A stretch of DNA of 64,000 bases from Bacillus sp. SJS (lineage in GTDB: Bacteria > Bacillota > Bacilli > Bacillales > Bacillaceae), in the NCBI RefSeq assembly GCF_000732485.2, contig NZ_JAQV02000015.1, positions 1-64,000 on the forward strand. Reading direction: 5' to 3'. The translations under genes and the position numbers were made by a program. Below are positions 53,081 through 64,000 of the stretch, piece by piece. Within the stretch, counting starts at the first letter, position 1. Every line of letters begins with the position of its first letter. Below the pieces are notes generated by a model. The model was not told where the DNA came from. It saw only the letters and a list, made by a program, of their open reading frames with translations, and made no database searches.

Positions 53081-53548
53081 TTAGTCTTTTTGGCGGTCGC
53101 GGAAGGCACGCTCGATATCGCGTTTCGCTTCTTTCTTTTTCAAATCTTCCCGCTTATCATATTTCTTTTTCCCTTTTCCGAGTCCGACTAAAACCTTTGC
53201 GAAGCCATTTTTTAAATAAATTTTCAATGGAACGAGCGCATAGCCGTCTTCTTTTGTAAGGCCAATCAGTTTGCTGATCTCGCTTTTATGGAGCAGGAGC
53301 TTCCTCGTTCTAAGCGGGTCATGATTGTAGCGGTTTCCCTGTTCATACGGACTTACGTGCATGTTGTGGACATATAGTTCCCCTGCTTGAATTCTGGCAA
53401 AGGCATCTTTTAAGTTGACTCTCCCTGCACGGATTGCTTTAATCTCTGTACCTTGAAGCACAATACCCGCTTCATAGGTTTCTTCTATAAAATAATCGTG
53501 GTTGGCTTTTTTATTCTGAGCCAGCACTTTTCCTGTTCCTTTTGGCAT
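53081..53548 (-). CDS. smpB: SsrA-binding protein SmpB
   Basis: 155 residues. Family motifs: [53 protein letters not shown] and the C-terminal basic [20 protein letters not shown] tail that enters the ribosome A site. It carries tmRNA to stalled ribosomes. Encoded next to ssrA, as usual in Bacillus. Confidence 0.97.
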   Translation of the reverse strand: MPKGTGKVLAQNKKANHDYFIEETYEAGIVLQGTEIKAIRAGRVNLKDAFARIQAGELYVHNMHVSPYEQGNRYNHDPLRTRKLLLHKSEISKLIGLTKEDGYALVPLKIYLKNGFAKVLVGLGKGKKKYDKREDLKKKEAKRDIERAFRDRQKD

Positions 53549-53638
53549 GTGAAACCCCTCTCAAGCATCAATATTCTCTCTATTTTACCACGGCTGAAAT
53601 CAAGCGGGAAGGGCGATGCCTGGCACCGCCCTTATCCG

Positions 53639-55981
53639 TTACCGCTTCTTTTTCTTCCGCTTTGCCTTTGGCGCATTATCGAACGTTTTTTTCTTTTTCT
53701 TCTTCGGTCCTCGGGTTGACCAGCCATCTTCTGCTGAACCGCTTCTTTCACGGGGGCCTGAGCCTCTTTCTTTCGTTGTTTTCTTGCGTCCCTGTCCGGC
53801 GCTGATGGATTTAGGAGCATCCTTCACTGGACGTCTTCTCGTCCCCTTCATGCCGACAATTTCGAAGTCAATGGCACGCTCATCTTTATTCACGTTTACT
53901 ACGCGGACGGTTATTTCATCCCCGATGCGATAAACGTTGGCTGTACGTTCGCCGATCATCGCATAAGTGCGTTCATCATAGCGGTAATAGTCATCGGTCA
54001 TGTAGCTGACATGAACAAGTCCTTCGATGGTGTTCGGCAGCTCTATAAACATTCCAAAGTTTGTTACGGAGCTGATAATTCCATCGTACTCTTCGCCAAT
54101 TTTATCAAGCATGTATTCCGATTTTTTCAGGTCATCGGTTTCACGCTCAGCCTCTACAGCCCTGCGTTCCATATTGGAAGCCTGCTCAGCGATAACCGGA
54201 AGCTTTTCCGCCCATTTTTGCTTCGTATCTTCTCCCGTCTTGCCTTCAATTAAATACGTACGGATTAAACGATGAACGATTAAATCCGGGTAACGGCGAA
54301 TCGGTGAAGTGAAATGAGTATAAAACTCAGTGGACAATCCGAAGTGGCCAAGGCTCTCAGGATCGTACTTTGCCTGCTTCATTGATCGAAGCATAACGGT
54401 TGAAACAACCATCTCTTCAGGCTGGCCCTTCACTTCTTCAAGAATCTGCTGAAGAGCGCGCGGATGAATTTCGTTTCCGGTACCCTTCACACTGTAGCCA
54501 AAATTCGTGATGAATTCCAGGAAACGCTGCAGCTTGCCTTCATTGGGATCCTCATGGATACGGTATATGAAAGGGACCTTCATCCAGTGGAAATGCTCAG
54601 CTACCGTTTCATTGGCAAGAAGCATAAATTCTTCGATAAGGCGTTCAGCAGCACCGCGTTCGCGAAGCTCGACATCGTAAGGCTTTCCTTCCTGATCTAC
54701 GAGAACCTTTGCCTCTTTAAAATCAAAATCAATGGCGCCGCGATTCATACGCTTATTTCTTAGCACTTGAGCAAGCTCGGCCATTTTTTCAAACATGGGC
54801 ACAAGCGGTTCATACTTTCCGCGGACCTTTTCGTCCCCATCAAGAATGCTGTTTACGTCGCTGTATGTCATTCGTTCCGTCGTTTTAATAACACTTTGGA
54901 AAATTTCATGATGAACGACGTCACCGTTTTCATCCACTTCCATATCACATGAAAGAGTGAGCCTGTCTACTTTTGGATTCAGGGAGCAAAGGCCATTGGA
55001 AAGACGGTGAGGAATCATCGGGATAACCCGGTCAACTAAGTAAACACTCGTTCCGCGATCCAGCGCCTCAACATCAATTGGTGAATCCTCTGTCACATAA
55101 TGGCTGACATCGGCAATATGAACACCTAATTTGTAGTGGCCGTTTTCAAGCTTCGTCACCGTTACCGCATCATCCAAATCTTTTGCATCTGCACCATCTA
55201 TCGTAACGATGGTTTCGTTTCTAAGGTCTCGGCGGCCCTTGTAGTCTGCTTCATCAATTTCATCGGGAACATCATTCGCCTGCTTAAGAACATCCGGTGA
55301 GAAGCCTCCAGGAAGTCCGTGCTTATGAATGACGGAAAGAATATCGACTCCAGGATCATTTTTGTGCCCAAGAATTTGGATAACTTCTCCTTCAGCACTC
55401 ATCCGTCCCTCTGGATACGTAGTAATCTTGACGACTACTTTATGGCCCTCTACAGCTCCGTTTGAAGCATCTCTTGGAATAAAAATATCGTTAGCAATCT
55501 TTTTATCATCCGCAATCACAAAACCAAAATTTCTGCTCTCCGTATAGGTCCCAACGACCTCTTTCATTCCGCGGTCTAAAATACGGATAATCGTACCTTC
55601 TTTTCTGGCGCCTGATGAATTGGAGCTCACGCGCACAAGCACCGTATCGCCGTGCATCGCATTTCCAAGTTCATTCGGCGGGATGAAAATATCATCATCT
55701 GCCGGGTCTTCCGTTACGGCAAAGGCAAAACCCTTCGCATGTCCTGACAATTTGGCCTTCACTAGGTTCATCTTTTCAGGCAGACCGTACCGATTGCTTC
55801 TTGTACGGACTACAAGGCCCTGCTCTTCCATATGGACAAGAGCTTTGACAAAATCTCTGAATACATCCGCTTCCCCCACTCCAAATGCATCCTCAAGCTC
55901 CTGGATTGTAAGCGGTTTGTATGCTTCATCCCGCATAAATGAAAGCAGGCGGTCAACGTGTTTTTGTATATCCTGGTTCAA
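53639..55981 (-). CDS. rnr: Ribonuclease R
   Basis: 780 residues. An N-terminal helix-turn-helix, two cold-shock domains, the RNB nuclease domain with [20 protein letters not shown] (the Asp metal-binding cluster), an S1 domain ([20 protein letters not shown]) and a lysine-rich C-terminal tail. A processive 3'-5' exoribonuclease that degrades structured RNA and works with SmpB/tmRNA on stalled messages. Start is TTG 55981 behind AAGGAGGGA. Operon with est upstream and smpB downstream. Confidence 0.97.
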   Translation of the reverse strand: MNQDIQKHVDRLLSFMRDEAYKPLTIQELEDAFGVGEADVFRDFVKALVHMEEQGLVVRTRSNRYGLPEKMNLVKAKLSGHAKGFAFAVTEDPADDDIFIPPNELGNAMHGDTVLVRVSSNSSGARKEGTIIRILDRGMKEVVGTYTESRNFGFVIADDKKIANDIFIPRDASNGAVEGHKVVVKITTYPEGRMSAEGEVIQILGHKNDPGVDILSVIHKHGLPGGFSPDVLKQANDVPDEIDEADYKGRRDLRNETIVTIDGADAKDLDDAVTVTKLENGHYKLGVHIADVSHYVTEDSPIDVEALDRGTSVYLVDRVIPMIPHRLSNGLCSLNPKVDRLTLSCDMEVDENGDVVHHEIFQSVIKTTERMTYSDVNSILDGDEKVRGKYEPLVPMFEKMAELAQVLRNKRMNRGAIDFDFKEAKVLVDQEGKPYDVELRERGAAERLIEEFMLLANETVAEHFHWMKVPFIYRIHEDPNEGKLQRFLEFITNFGYSVKGTGNEIHPRALQQILEEVKGQPEEMVVSTVMLRSMKQAKYDPESLGHFGLSTEFYTHFTSPIRRYPDLIVHRLIRTYLIEGKTGEDTKQKWAEKLPVIAEQASNMERRAVEAERETDDLKKSEYMLDKIGEEYDGIISSVTNFGMFIELPNTIEGLVHVSYMTDDYYRYDERTYAMIGERTANVYRIGDEITVRVVNVNKDERAIDFEIVGMKGTRRRPVKDAPKSISAGQGRKKTTKERGSGPRERSGSAEDGWSTRGPKKKKKKTFDNAPKAKRKKKKR

Positions 55982-56005
55982 CTAAATCCCTCCTTCTTCT
56001 CGGGC

Positions 56006-56746
56006 TTACCAGTCCAGCTTTTCCAGGAACTCATAAACATCCTGGTGGACCTGGTCTTTTTCTTTATCAAGGGTAATAACGTGGCCGGAATTTTCATACC
56101 ACTTCAGCTGCTTTACATCCGATTCCACTTCATCATGAATAATGTTTGCACTATCTGTATTAATCATGTGATCATGGCGTGCCTGAACAACGAAGGTCGG
56201 CGAATAAATCATATCGACGTTCTTGCGTACATCTGCAATCAGCTCCTGCAGGCCTTTTAAGGTTCCCATAGGAGTTTTCTCGAACTCTTTCATTTCTTCT
56301 TCTATTTGATCAGGCTTTTTCTCTTCGAATTTTTTATAGTTGCGTGCATACTCCAAAACACCTTGATACATGACTTCCTCACTCTTTATGTACATCGGTG
56401 CACACATGGTCACGATACCCTTTACTGGTACAGTGTAACCCAGTTTCAAGGAAAATACCCCGCCTAGCGATAACCCTCCGACCGCAATTTCTTCATAGCC
56501 CTTTTCCTTAAGATATTCATACCCTTCCATTACGTCCTTCCACCAGTCCTCCGGCCCTGTATGAACCAGTTCTTCCGGCGGCACGCCATGTCCTTTATAT
56601 TGAGGAGCATGGCACGTATAGCCCCGCTCATTCAAGTATCTTCCAAGCATCCGCACATCTGCCGTGTTTCCTGTAAACCCATGCAGAAGCAATACTGCTT
56701 TTTCTCCGCCTTCAAAGAAAAAAGGCTTAGGCATCACTTTTCTCAT
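56006..56746 (-). CDS. est: Carboxylesterase (Est30 type)
   Basis: 246 residues. Alpha/beta hydrolase with LLLHGFTGN (oxyanion), the GLSLGG nucleophile elbow, D in ARHDHMI and H in SGHVITLD. The length and sequence pattern match Geobacillus Est30-type carboxylesterases. ATG 56746 follows GAAGGAG; the upstream extension lacks such a site. Between secG and rnr, its usual place in Bacillus. Confidence 0.93.
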   Translation of the reverse strand: MRKVMPKPFFFEGGEKAVLLLHGFTGNTADVRMLGRYLNERGYTCHAPQYKGHGVPPEELVHTGPEDWWKDVMEGYEYLKEKGYEEIAVGGLSLGGVFSLKLGYTVPVKGIVTMCAPMYIKSEEVMYQGVLEYARNYKKFEEKKPDQIEEEMKEFEKTPMGTLKGLQELIADVRKNVDMIYSPTFVVQARHDHMINTDSANIIHDEVESDVKQLKWYENSGHVITLDKEKDQVHQDVYEFLEKLDW

Positions 56747-56980
56747 AGCTGAATCTCCTTCTCTATCCGTTGTCTGTTTCATGCTAAAACCATATATGTA
56801 TTCTCCCTTAACTCCCTCTTTTCTATTTAAACAAACGTTTGGGGAAAAGAAAAGCGCAGGGCTTTTTCGAAGAGGATGTTCATGCAGGTGCGCTAGGTTA
56901 CTTTATGGCGCTGCTGAAAATGAGGCACAAGCTTTGTTCTTCATACTTATATGAAGTGCCGAAAACAGTCTCAAGCGATA

Positions 56981-57118
56981 TATCGATGATTTTTAAAATA
57001 TATCGGCGAAAATTTATTTAAATCGGCGATTTTTTCGATATATCGACGATTTCTTAATTATATCGACGAAAACGGAGGTAAATCGATTTTTCGGGAGATT
57101 TCGACAATTGTTTTGCAT
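56981..57118. repeat. Array C: TATCGACGA motifs at exact 20-bp spacing
   Basis: TATCG/AATCG words begin at 56981, 57001, 57021, 57041, 57061 and 57081, with a weaker TTCGAC near 57100, a period of 20 bp. The core is TATCGRCGA; the spacers are A/T-rich and unrelated. It lies in the secG-est gap (56783-57161), which otherwise shows no gene. Confidence 0.85.
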
Positions 57119-57161
57119 GAGAATATATGTCGATTGCGGGGAACGGCATGCAGGAAGAAAA

Positions 57162-57190
57162 ACTAAAAAGAGGCCTGCACTCAGACCTCT
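57162..57190 (-). terminator. Terminator after secG
   Basis: AGAGGCCTG (57169-57177) pairs with CAGACCTCT (57182-57190), with T-run on the minus strand. It implies that est is transcribed at least partly from its own promoter. Confidence 0.75.
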
Positions 57191-57198
57191 TCCGCATC

Positions 57199-57432
57199 TT
57201 ATAGGTTAAAGTAGGAAATTGCAATGGTAAGAACAAAGAAAACTACAGATAAAACCACAGTAATCCGGTGAAGAATCAAGTCAAGACCGCGGGCTTTTTG
57301 CTTTCCGAAAAGCTGCTCCGCTCCGCCTGAGATCGCTCCGGATAAACCAGTGCTTTTACTGGATTGCAATAATACTACTGTAATAAGTGCAAGGCATGTA
57401 ATAATCAACAGAACAATTAACAAGGTATGCAT
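57199..57432 (-). CDS. secG: Preprotein translocase subunit SecG
   Basis: 77 residues with two helices (about 3-20 and 52-74) and the SecG motif [21 protein letters not shown] small subunit of the SecYEG channel. Start ATG behind AGGAGGTG. Confidence 0.97.
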   Translation of the reverse strand: MHTLLIVLLIITCLALITVVLLQSSKSTGLSGAISGGAEQLFGKQKARGLDLILHRITVVLSVVFFVLTIAISYFNL

Positions 57433-57566
57433 GTACTACACCTCCTGAAACGCGTTTGCATTGGTTTAAATGTACCATATGGAGGGGGTTAAAACAATAG
57501 TGCTTGTCTGCTTACGGCATTTTTTTCTAAAACCTGAATGACAGGTCTATTGAGGAGGAATGTTTG

Positions 57567-57671
57567 TCCTTTACTGGCAGGTTTGTGTCGATTACGGCCA
57601 GGTTTGTGTCGATTACGGGCAATTGTTTGTCGATTACGGGCAAATCCGTGTCGATTACGGCCAATTCGACG
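57567..57671. repeat. Array D: TCGATTACGG motifs at exact 21-bp spacing
   Basis: TCGATTACGG begins at 57588, 57609, 57630 and 57651, a period of exactly 21 bp, with a degenerate unit near 57567. Between secG and the MccF-type gene. Open frames on the minus strand with heptad-like peptides result from the 21-bp period and are not real genes. Confidence 0.85.
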
Positions 57672-57735
57672 AAATGAGACAACATCTTCCTGTCCCAATC
57701 CAGTAAAATAGCAATAATCAAGGAGGCGAATACAA

Positions 57736-58747
57736 ATGATTCGATACCCGCATTTAAAAAATCGAGCCTGCATAGGGGTAAGCCCCCTCTTCCGGTGTTC
57801 CCGGGGAACTGCATGACTTAGTCAGACTTGCTTCAAACCGCATGGAAAAGAAAGGCTTCAGCGTTGTGGCAGGGGAAACTGTTTGGACTCAGGATAAGGC
57901 AAAATCAGCACCAGCCAGTGTAAGGGCAGCTGAATTCATGGAAATGATGCAAAGCGATGAGATCGGCTTGATTATCCCTCCGTGGGGCGGAGAGCTTCTT
58001 ATTGAAGTACTGGAATATATAGATTTCAGTAAAATAGCGCCAAAATGGATTTTAGGTTATTCCGATTTAAGTGTCCTGTTGCTTGCTATTACCCTTAAAA
58101 CAGGAATTGCCACTGCTCATGGAACGAATCTGATCGACTTGCGGGGGGAATATTGCGATGAAACGACAACAATGTGGGAGTCAGTTCTAGCAGCTCGTTC
58201 AGGTGAAGAAATCCTTCAGCATTCTTCCGTCAGTTACCAAAAAGAATGGAATCATTCAAACCCCTCATCTTGTGTCTTTCATTTGACTGAACGGACTGAG
58301 TGGAAAACAATTCCTAAATCTCGCGAGAAAATTGAAGGCAGACTGCTTGGCGGCTGCATTGATGTGGTCCGGCACTTAATAGGTACACCGTTTGGAGACT
58401 TCGCCAGTTTCCAAAAGTATATCAGGAATGAACCCATCCTCTGGTATTTTGAGAATTGTGAGCTTTCCACGACGGACTTGCGAAGATCACTGGTTCAAAT
58501 GCGATTAGCTGGCTGGTTTCAAAACTGTTCCGGCATCGTCTTCGGCAGAAGCGCAGCGAATGAGGCGGTGGACGGCTATACAGCAGAGGATGTTTATCAG
58601 GAGATGTCTGCAGAACTGCAAATACCGGTCATCTATGATATTGATTGCGGACATATTCCTCCTCAAATTACGCTGGTAAATGGAGCACATGCTGAGGTGG
58701 AGGCAACTGATGGAAAAGGAACGATCAAACAGGTGTTCAAACCTTAA
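57736..58747 (+). pseudogene. LD-carboxypeptidase / MccF-like (S66) peptidase with a frameshift
   Basis: ATG 57736 behind AGGAGG opens MIRYPHLKNRACIGV, then the frame shifts near 57783 (in GTAAGCCCCC): the expected APSSGVPGELHDLVRLASNR is one frame over and continues as MEKKGFSVVAGETVWTQDKA to the end (58747). The catalytic Ser region (GYSDLSVLLL) and the later His in DCGHIPP are present. S66 enzymes cut L,D bonds of muropeptides or inactivate microcin-C-type peptides. The 5' homopolymer suggests an indel, real or artefactual. Confidence 0.8.
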
Positions 58748-58780
58748 AAAAGCCCTCTATCAAAAGATAGAGGGCTTTCT
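58747..58780. terminator. Bidirectional terminator
   Basis: AAAGCCCTCTATC (58749-58761) pairs with GATAGAGGGCTTT (58766-58778), 4-base loop. Shared by the peptidase gene and the glycolytic operon. Confidence 0.9.
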
Positions 58781-58797
58781 CATTTCATTCACAAACC

Positions 58798-60093
<1,296 letters not shown>

Positions 60094-60122
60094 TTAATTT
60101 CTCTCCTTTGAGTTGAAAAATT

Positions 60123-62421
<2,299 letters not shown>

Positions 62422-62561
62422 TCATGTTAAAAGGTCTTAAGGCTGCGCACACAGCCTTTTTGCTTTTTTGCTTCTTAAAACTTGCGTGAGCCCCGCAGGA
62501 TGCAGTTCAGTTCTGTGTTGCGGCAGCAGAACTTCCTCAACCCAAGGCGCTTCCGCTTTTC

Positions 62562-63746
62562 TTATTTATCGTTAAGTGCCACTACTCCAGGAAGTTCTTT
62601 GCCTTCCATGAATTCAAGGGAAGCACCGCCGCCTGTTGAGATGTGGTCCATTTTGTCTGCAAGACCGAACTTCTCAACTGCCGCTGCGGAGTCTCCTCCT
62701 CCAATGACCGAATATGTATCGTTTGCTTCTGCAAGAGCATCGGCCACTGCTTTTGTACCGTGGGAGAATGGTTCAAGTTCGAATACTCCAAGCGGTCCGT
62801 TCCAGATCACAAGCTTTGATTTCTTGATAACGTCTGCATAGATCTCACGGGATTTAGGTCCGCAATCAAGGCCTTCCCAATCTTCCGGAATGTTATCAAT
62901 TGACACAACTTGAGTGTTGGCATCTTTAGAGAAATCATCTCCAACAACGATGTCAACTGGCATGTAGAAGTTTACGCCGTTTGCTTTTGCTTTTTCCATG
63001 AAGGATTTAGCCAGATCCACTTTGTCTTCTTCAAGAAGGGATTTTCCTACACCGTGTCCAAGAGCTTTAATGAAAGTGTAAGCCAAACCGCCGCCGATGA
63101 TCAGGTTGTCCACTTTGTCAAGAAGGTGATCAATGACACCGATTTTGTCTTTTACTTTTGCTCCGCCGATGATCGCTGTGAAAGGGCGTTCCGGATTGGA
63201 AAGTGCTTTTCCAAGTACATCCAGTTCTTTTTCCATAAGGAAACCGGAAACAGCCGGCAAGTGCTCAGCGATTCCTGCAGTAGAAGCATGTGCACGGTGT
63301 GCAGCTCCGAATGCATCATTTACATAAACATCAGCAAGCTCTGCAAATGCTTTTGCCAATTCTGCATCGTTTTTCTCTTCTCCAGGGTAGAAACGCACGT
63401 TTTCAAGAAGAAGCACATCGCCGTTTTCAAGCTTTGCAATTTCTTCTTTCACACTGTCGCCATGAGCTTCATCTGTTTTCACTACGTTTTTGCCAAGAAG
63501 CTCTTGAAGACGCTCTGCAACCGCATTTAGACGAAGTTCTTCCACAACCTGGCCTTTAGGACGTCCAAGGTGGCTTGCAAGCAAAACTTTCGCTCCTTGC
63601 TCTACCATGTACTGGATGGTCGGAAGAGCCGCACGTATGCGCGTATCATCTGACACTTTGCCTTCATTCATCGGTACGTTGAAGTCAACACGGCAAAATA
63701 CAACCTTACCTTGAATCTCGATGTCTTTTACAGATTTTTTGTTCAT
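62562..63746 (-). CDS. pgk: Phosphoglycerate kinase
   Basis: 394 residues. [20 protein letters not shown], the HLGRPKG loop, the [13 protein letters not shown] block, [22 protein letters not shown] and [13 protein letters not shown]. Transfers phosphate from 1,3-bisphosphoglycerate to ADP. 155 bp separate it from tpiA; a GC-rich hairpin (AAGGCTG/CAGCCTT) in that gap lacks a T-run and is probably a processing or stability element. Confidence 0.99.
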   Translation of the reverse strand: MNKKSVKDIEIQGKVVFCRVDFNVPMNEGKVSDDTRIRAALPTIQYMVEQGAKVLLASHLGRPKGQVVEELRLNAVAERLQELLGKNVVKTDEAHGDSVKEEIAKLENGDVLLLENVRFYPGEEKNDAELAKAFAELADVYVNDAFGAAHRAHASTAGIAEHLPAVSGFLMEKELDVLGKALSNPERPFTAIIGGAKVKDKIGVIDHLLDKVDNLIIGGGLAYTFIKALGHGVGKSLLEEDKVDLAKSFMEKAKANGVNFYMPVDIVVGDDFSKDANTQVVSIDNIPEDWEGLDCGPKSREIYADVIKKSKLVIWNGPLGVFELEPFSHGTKAVADALAEANDTYSVIGGGDSAAAVEKFGLADKMDHISTGGGASLEFMEGKELPGVVALNDK

Positions 63747-63821
63747 TTCAAAGGCCTCCTTCTTACGGATAAGGTGAAGCTTCCATCACAGCGATCTCCG
63801 CTGTTTCGGAATATAACCATA

Positions 63822-63866
63822 GAAAAAGGGAGGGGGAAATGCTGTAGATCCCCTTCCCCTTTTCCG
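63822..63866 (-). terminator. Imperfect hairpin between gapA and pgk
   Basis: G-rich (63824-63837) and C-rich (63850-63864) arms pair imperfectly around a 12-base loop, with T-run on the minus strand. It may act as a partial terminator or a 3' stabiliser lowering expression of pgk and later genes relative to gapA. Confidence 0.4.
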
Positions 63867-63921
63867 ATTTCATTATATCGTTTCTTCTTCGGTTCGTCCA
63901 AACGTAACCGAATCGGGTTTA

Positions 63922-64000
63922 TTAAAGTCCTTTAGAAGCGATGTAGTCAACTAGGTCAACTACGCGGTTAGAGTATCCGCTCTCGTTGTCATACCAAGAG
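63922..64000 (-). CDS. gapA: Glyceraldehyde-3-phosphate dehydrogenase, C-terminal end
   Basis: Only the last 25 codons are in the window: SWYDNESGYSNRVVDLVDYI then ASKGL and TAA. This is the conserved C-terminus of NAD-dependent GapA. The gene runs off the right edge. First known gene of the operon with pgk, tpiA, gpmI and eno. Confidence 0.95.
   Translation of the reverse strand, partial: SWYDNESGYSNRVVDLVDYIASKGL

Noticed and set aside
56839-57021. 60-codon forward frame between est and array C
   Set aside because: No ribosome binding site or recognisable protein, and its end runs into the repeat array.
57489-57814. Two minus-strand frames of 94-95 codons over array D
   Set aside because: Heptad-like peptides produced by the exact 21-bp DNA period; two frames are open at once, which argues for DNA-level repetition.

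Overview
The window looks like a chromosome segment of a spore-forming member of the Bacillaceae (Bacillus in the broad sense). The evidence is the gapA-pgk-tpiA-gpmI-eno glycolytic operon, a secG-est-rnr-smpB-ssrA cluster, a GerA-type germination operon with a SigmaG-like promoter, the hxlR/hxlAB formaldehyde-fixation genes, a YeeI/YebC protein, a Bacillus-type acyl-lipid desaturase and a SigmaB-like promoter. Ribosome binding sites are strong (GGAGG type), GTG and TTG starts are common, and most genes lie on the minus strand.

Layout. 1-385 is a nested intergenic repeat array. 443-2564 is a FadR-like regulator, lipid hydroxylase and SDR operon. 2684-5752 holds an IscA-fold protein, an SDR gene broken by a stop codon, and a trypsin-nuclease fusion. 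5784-7509 is hxlR/hxlAB. 7684-10622 holds two secreted repeat proteins. 10857-14560 is the ger operon. 14675-18093 holds a desaturase, a DUF2071 protein and a nucleoside transporter under a guanine riboswitch. 18201-22064 holds a class I amidotransferase, a SigmaB-type SDR, a NERD protein and YeeI. 22083-24126 is an MFS pump with its MerR regulator. 24216-29379 holds a class B PBP, MgtC, a VOC protein and small membrane proteins. 52442-64000 holds tmRNA, smpB, rnr, est, secG, a frameshifted MccF-type peptidase gene and the glycolytic operon, with gapA cut by the window edge.

Between them, 29561-52410 is a 22,850-bp Tn7-like transposon. It has TGTGAC...GTCACA ends, 18-bp transposase-site repeats at both ends and a perfect 5-bp target duplication (TCTAT). 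It sits 31 bp beyond the 3' end of ssrA, and the probable ssrA terminator lies on the far side of the element. Its core is tniQ - tnsAB (one fused protein) - tnsC - tniQ, with no CRISPR-Cas genes in view. The cargo includes a lipoprotein, a secreted protein, a DUF4304 protein, three truncated polymorphic-toxin/immunity modules, an Ig-like surface-protein remnant and several younger or decayed mobile elements. One of these is a complete IS1595-family copy with an 8-bp duplication and a passenger gene.

The most unusual non-coding signal is a set of four intergenic arrays. In each, a short CG-centred word (TATCGGAC, TATCGACGA or TCGATTACGG) recurs every 20 or 21 bp, close to two helical turns, while most of the sequence between is not conserved. 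I recognise no known element of this kind. Several genes carry single stop codons or frameshifts; these may be real decay or sequence errors, and I cannot tell which from one sequence.
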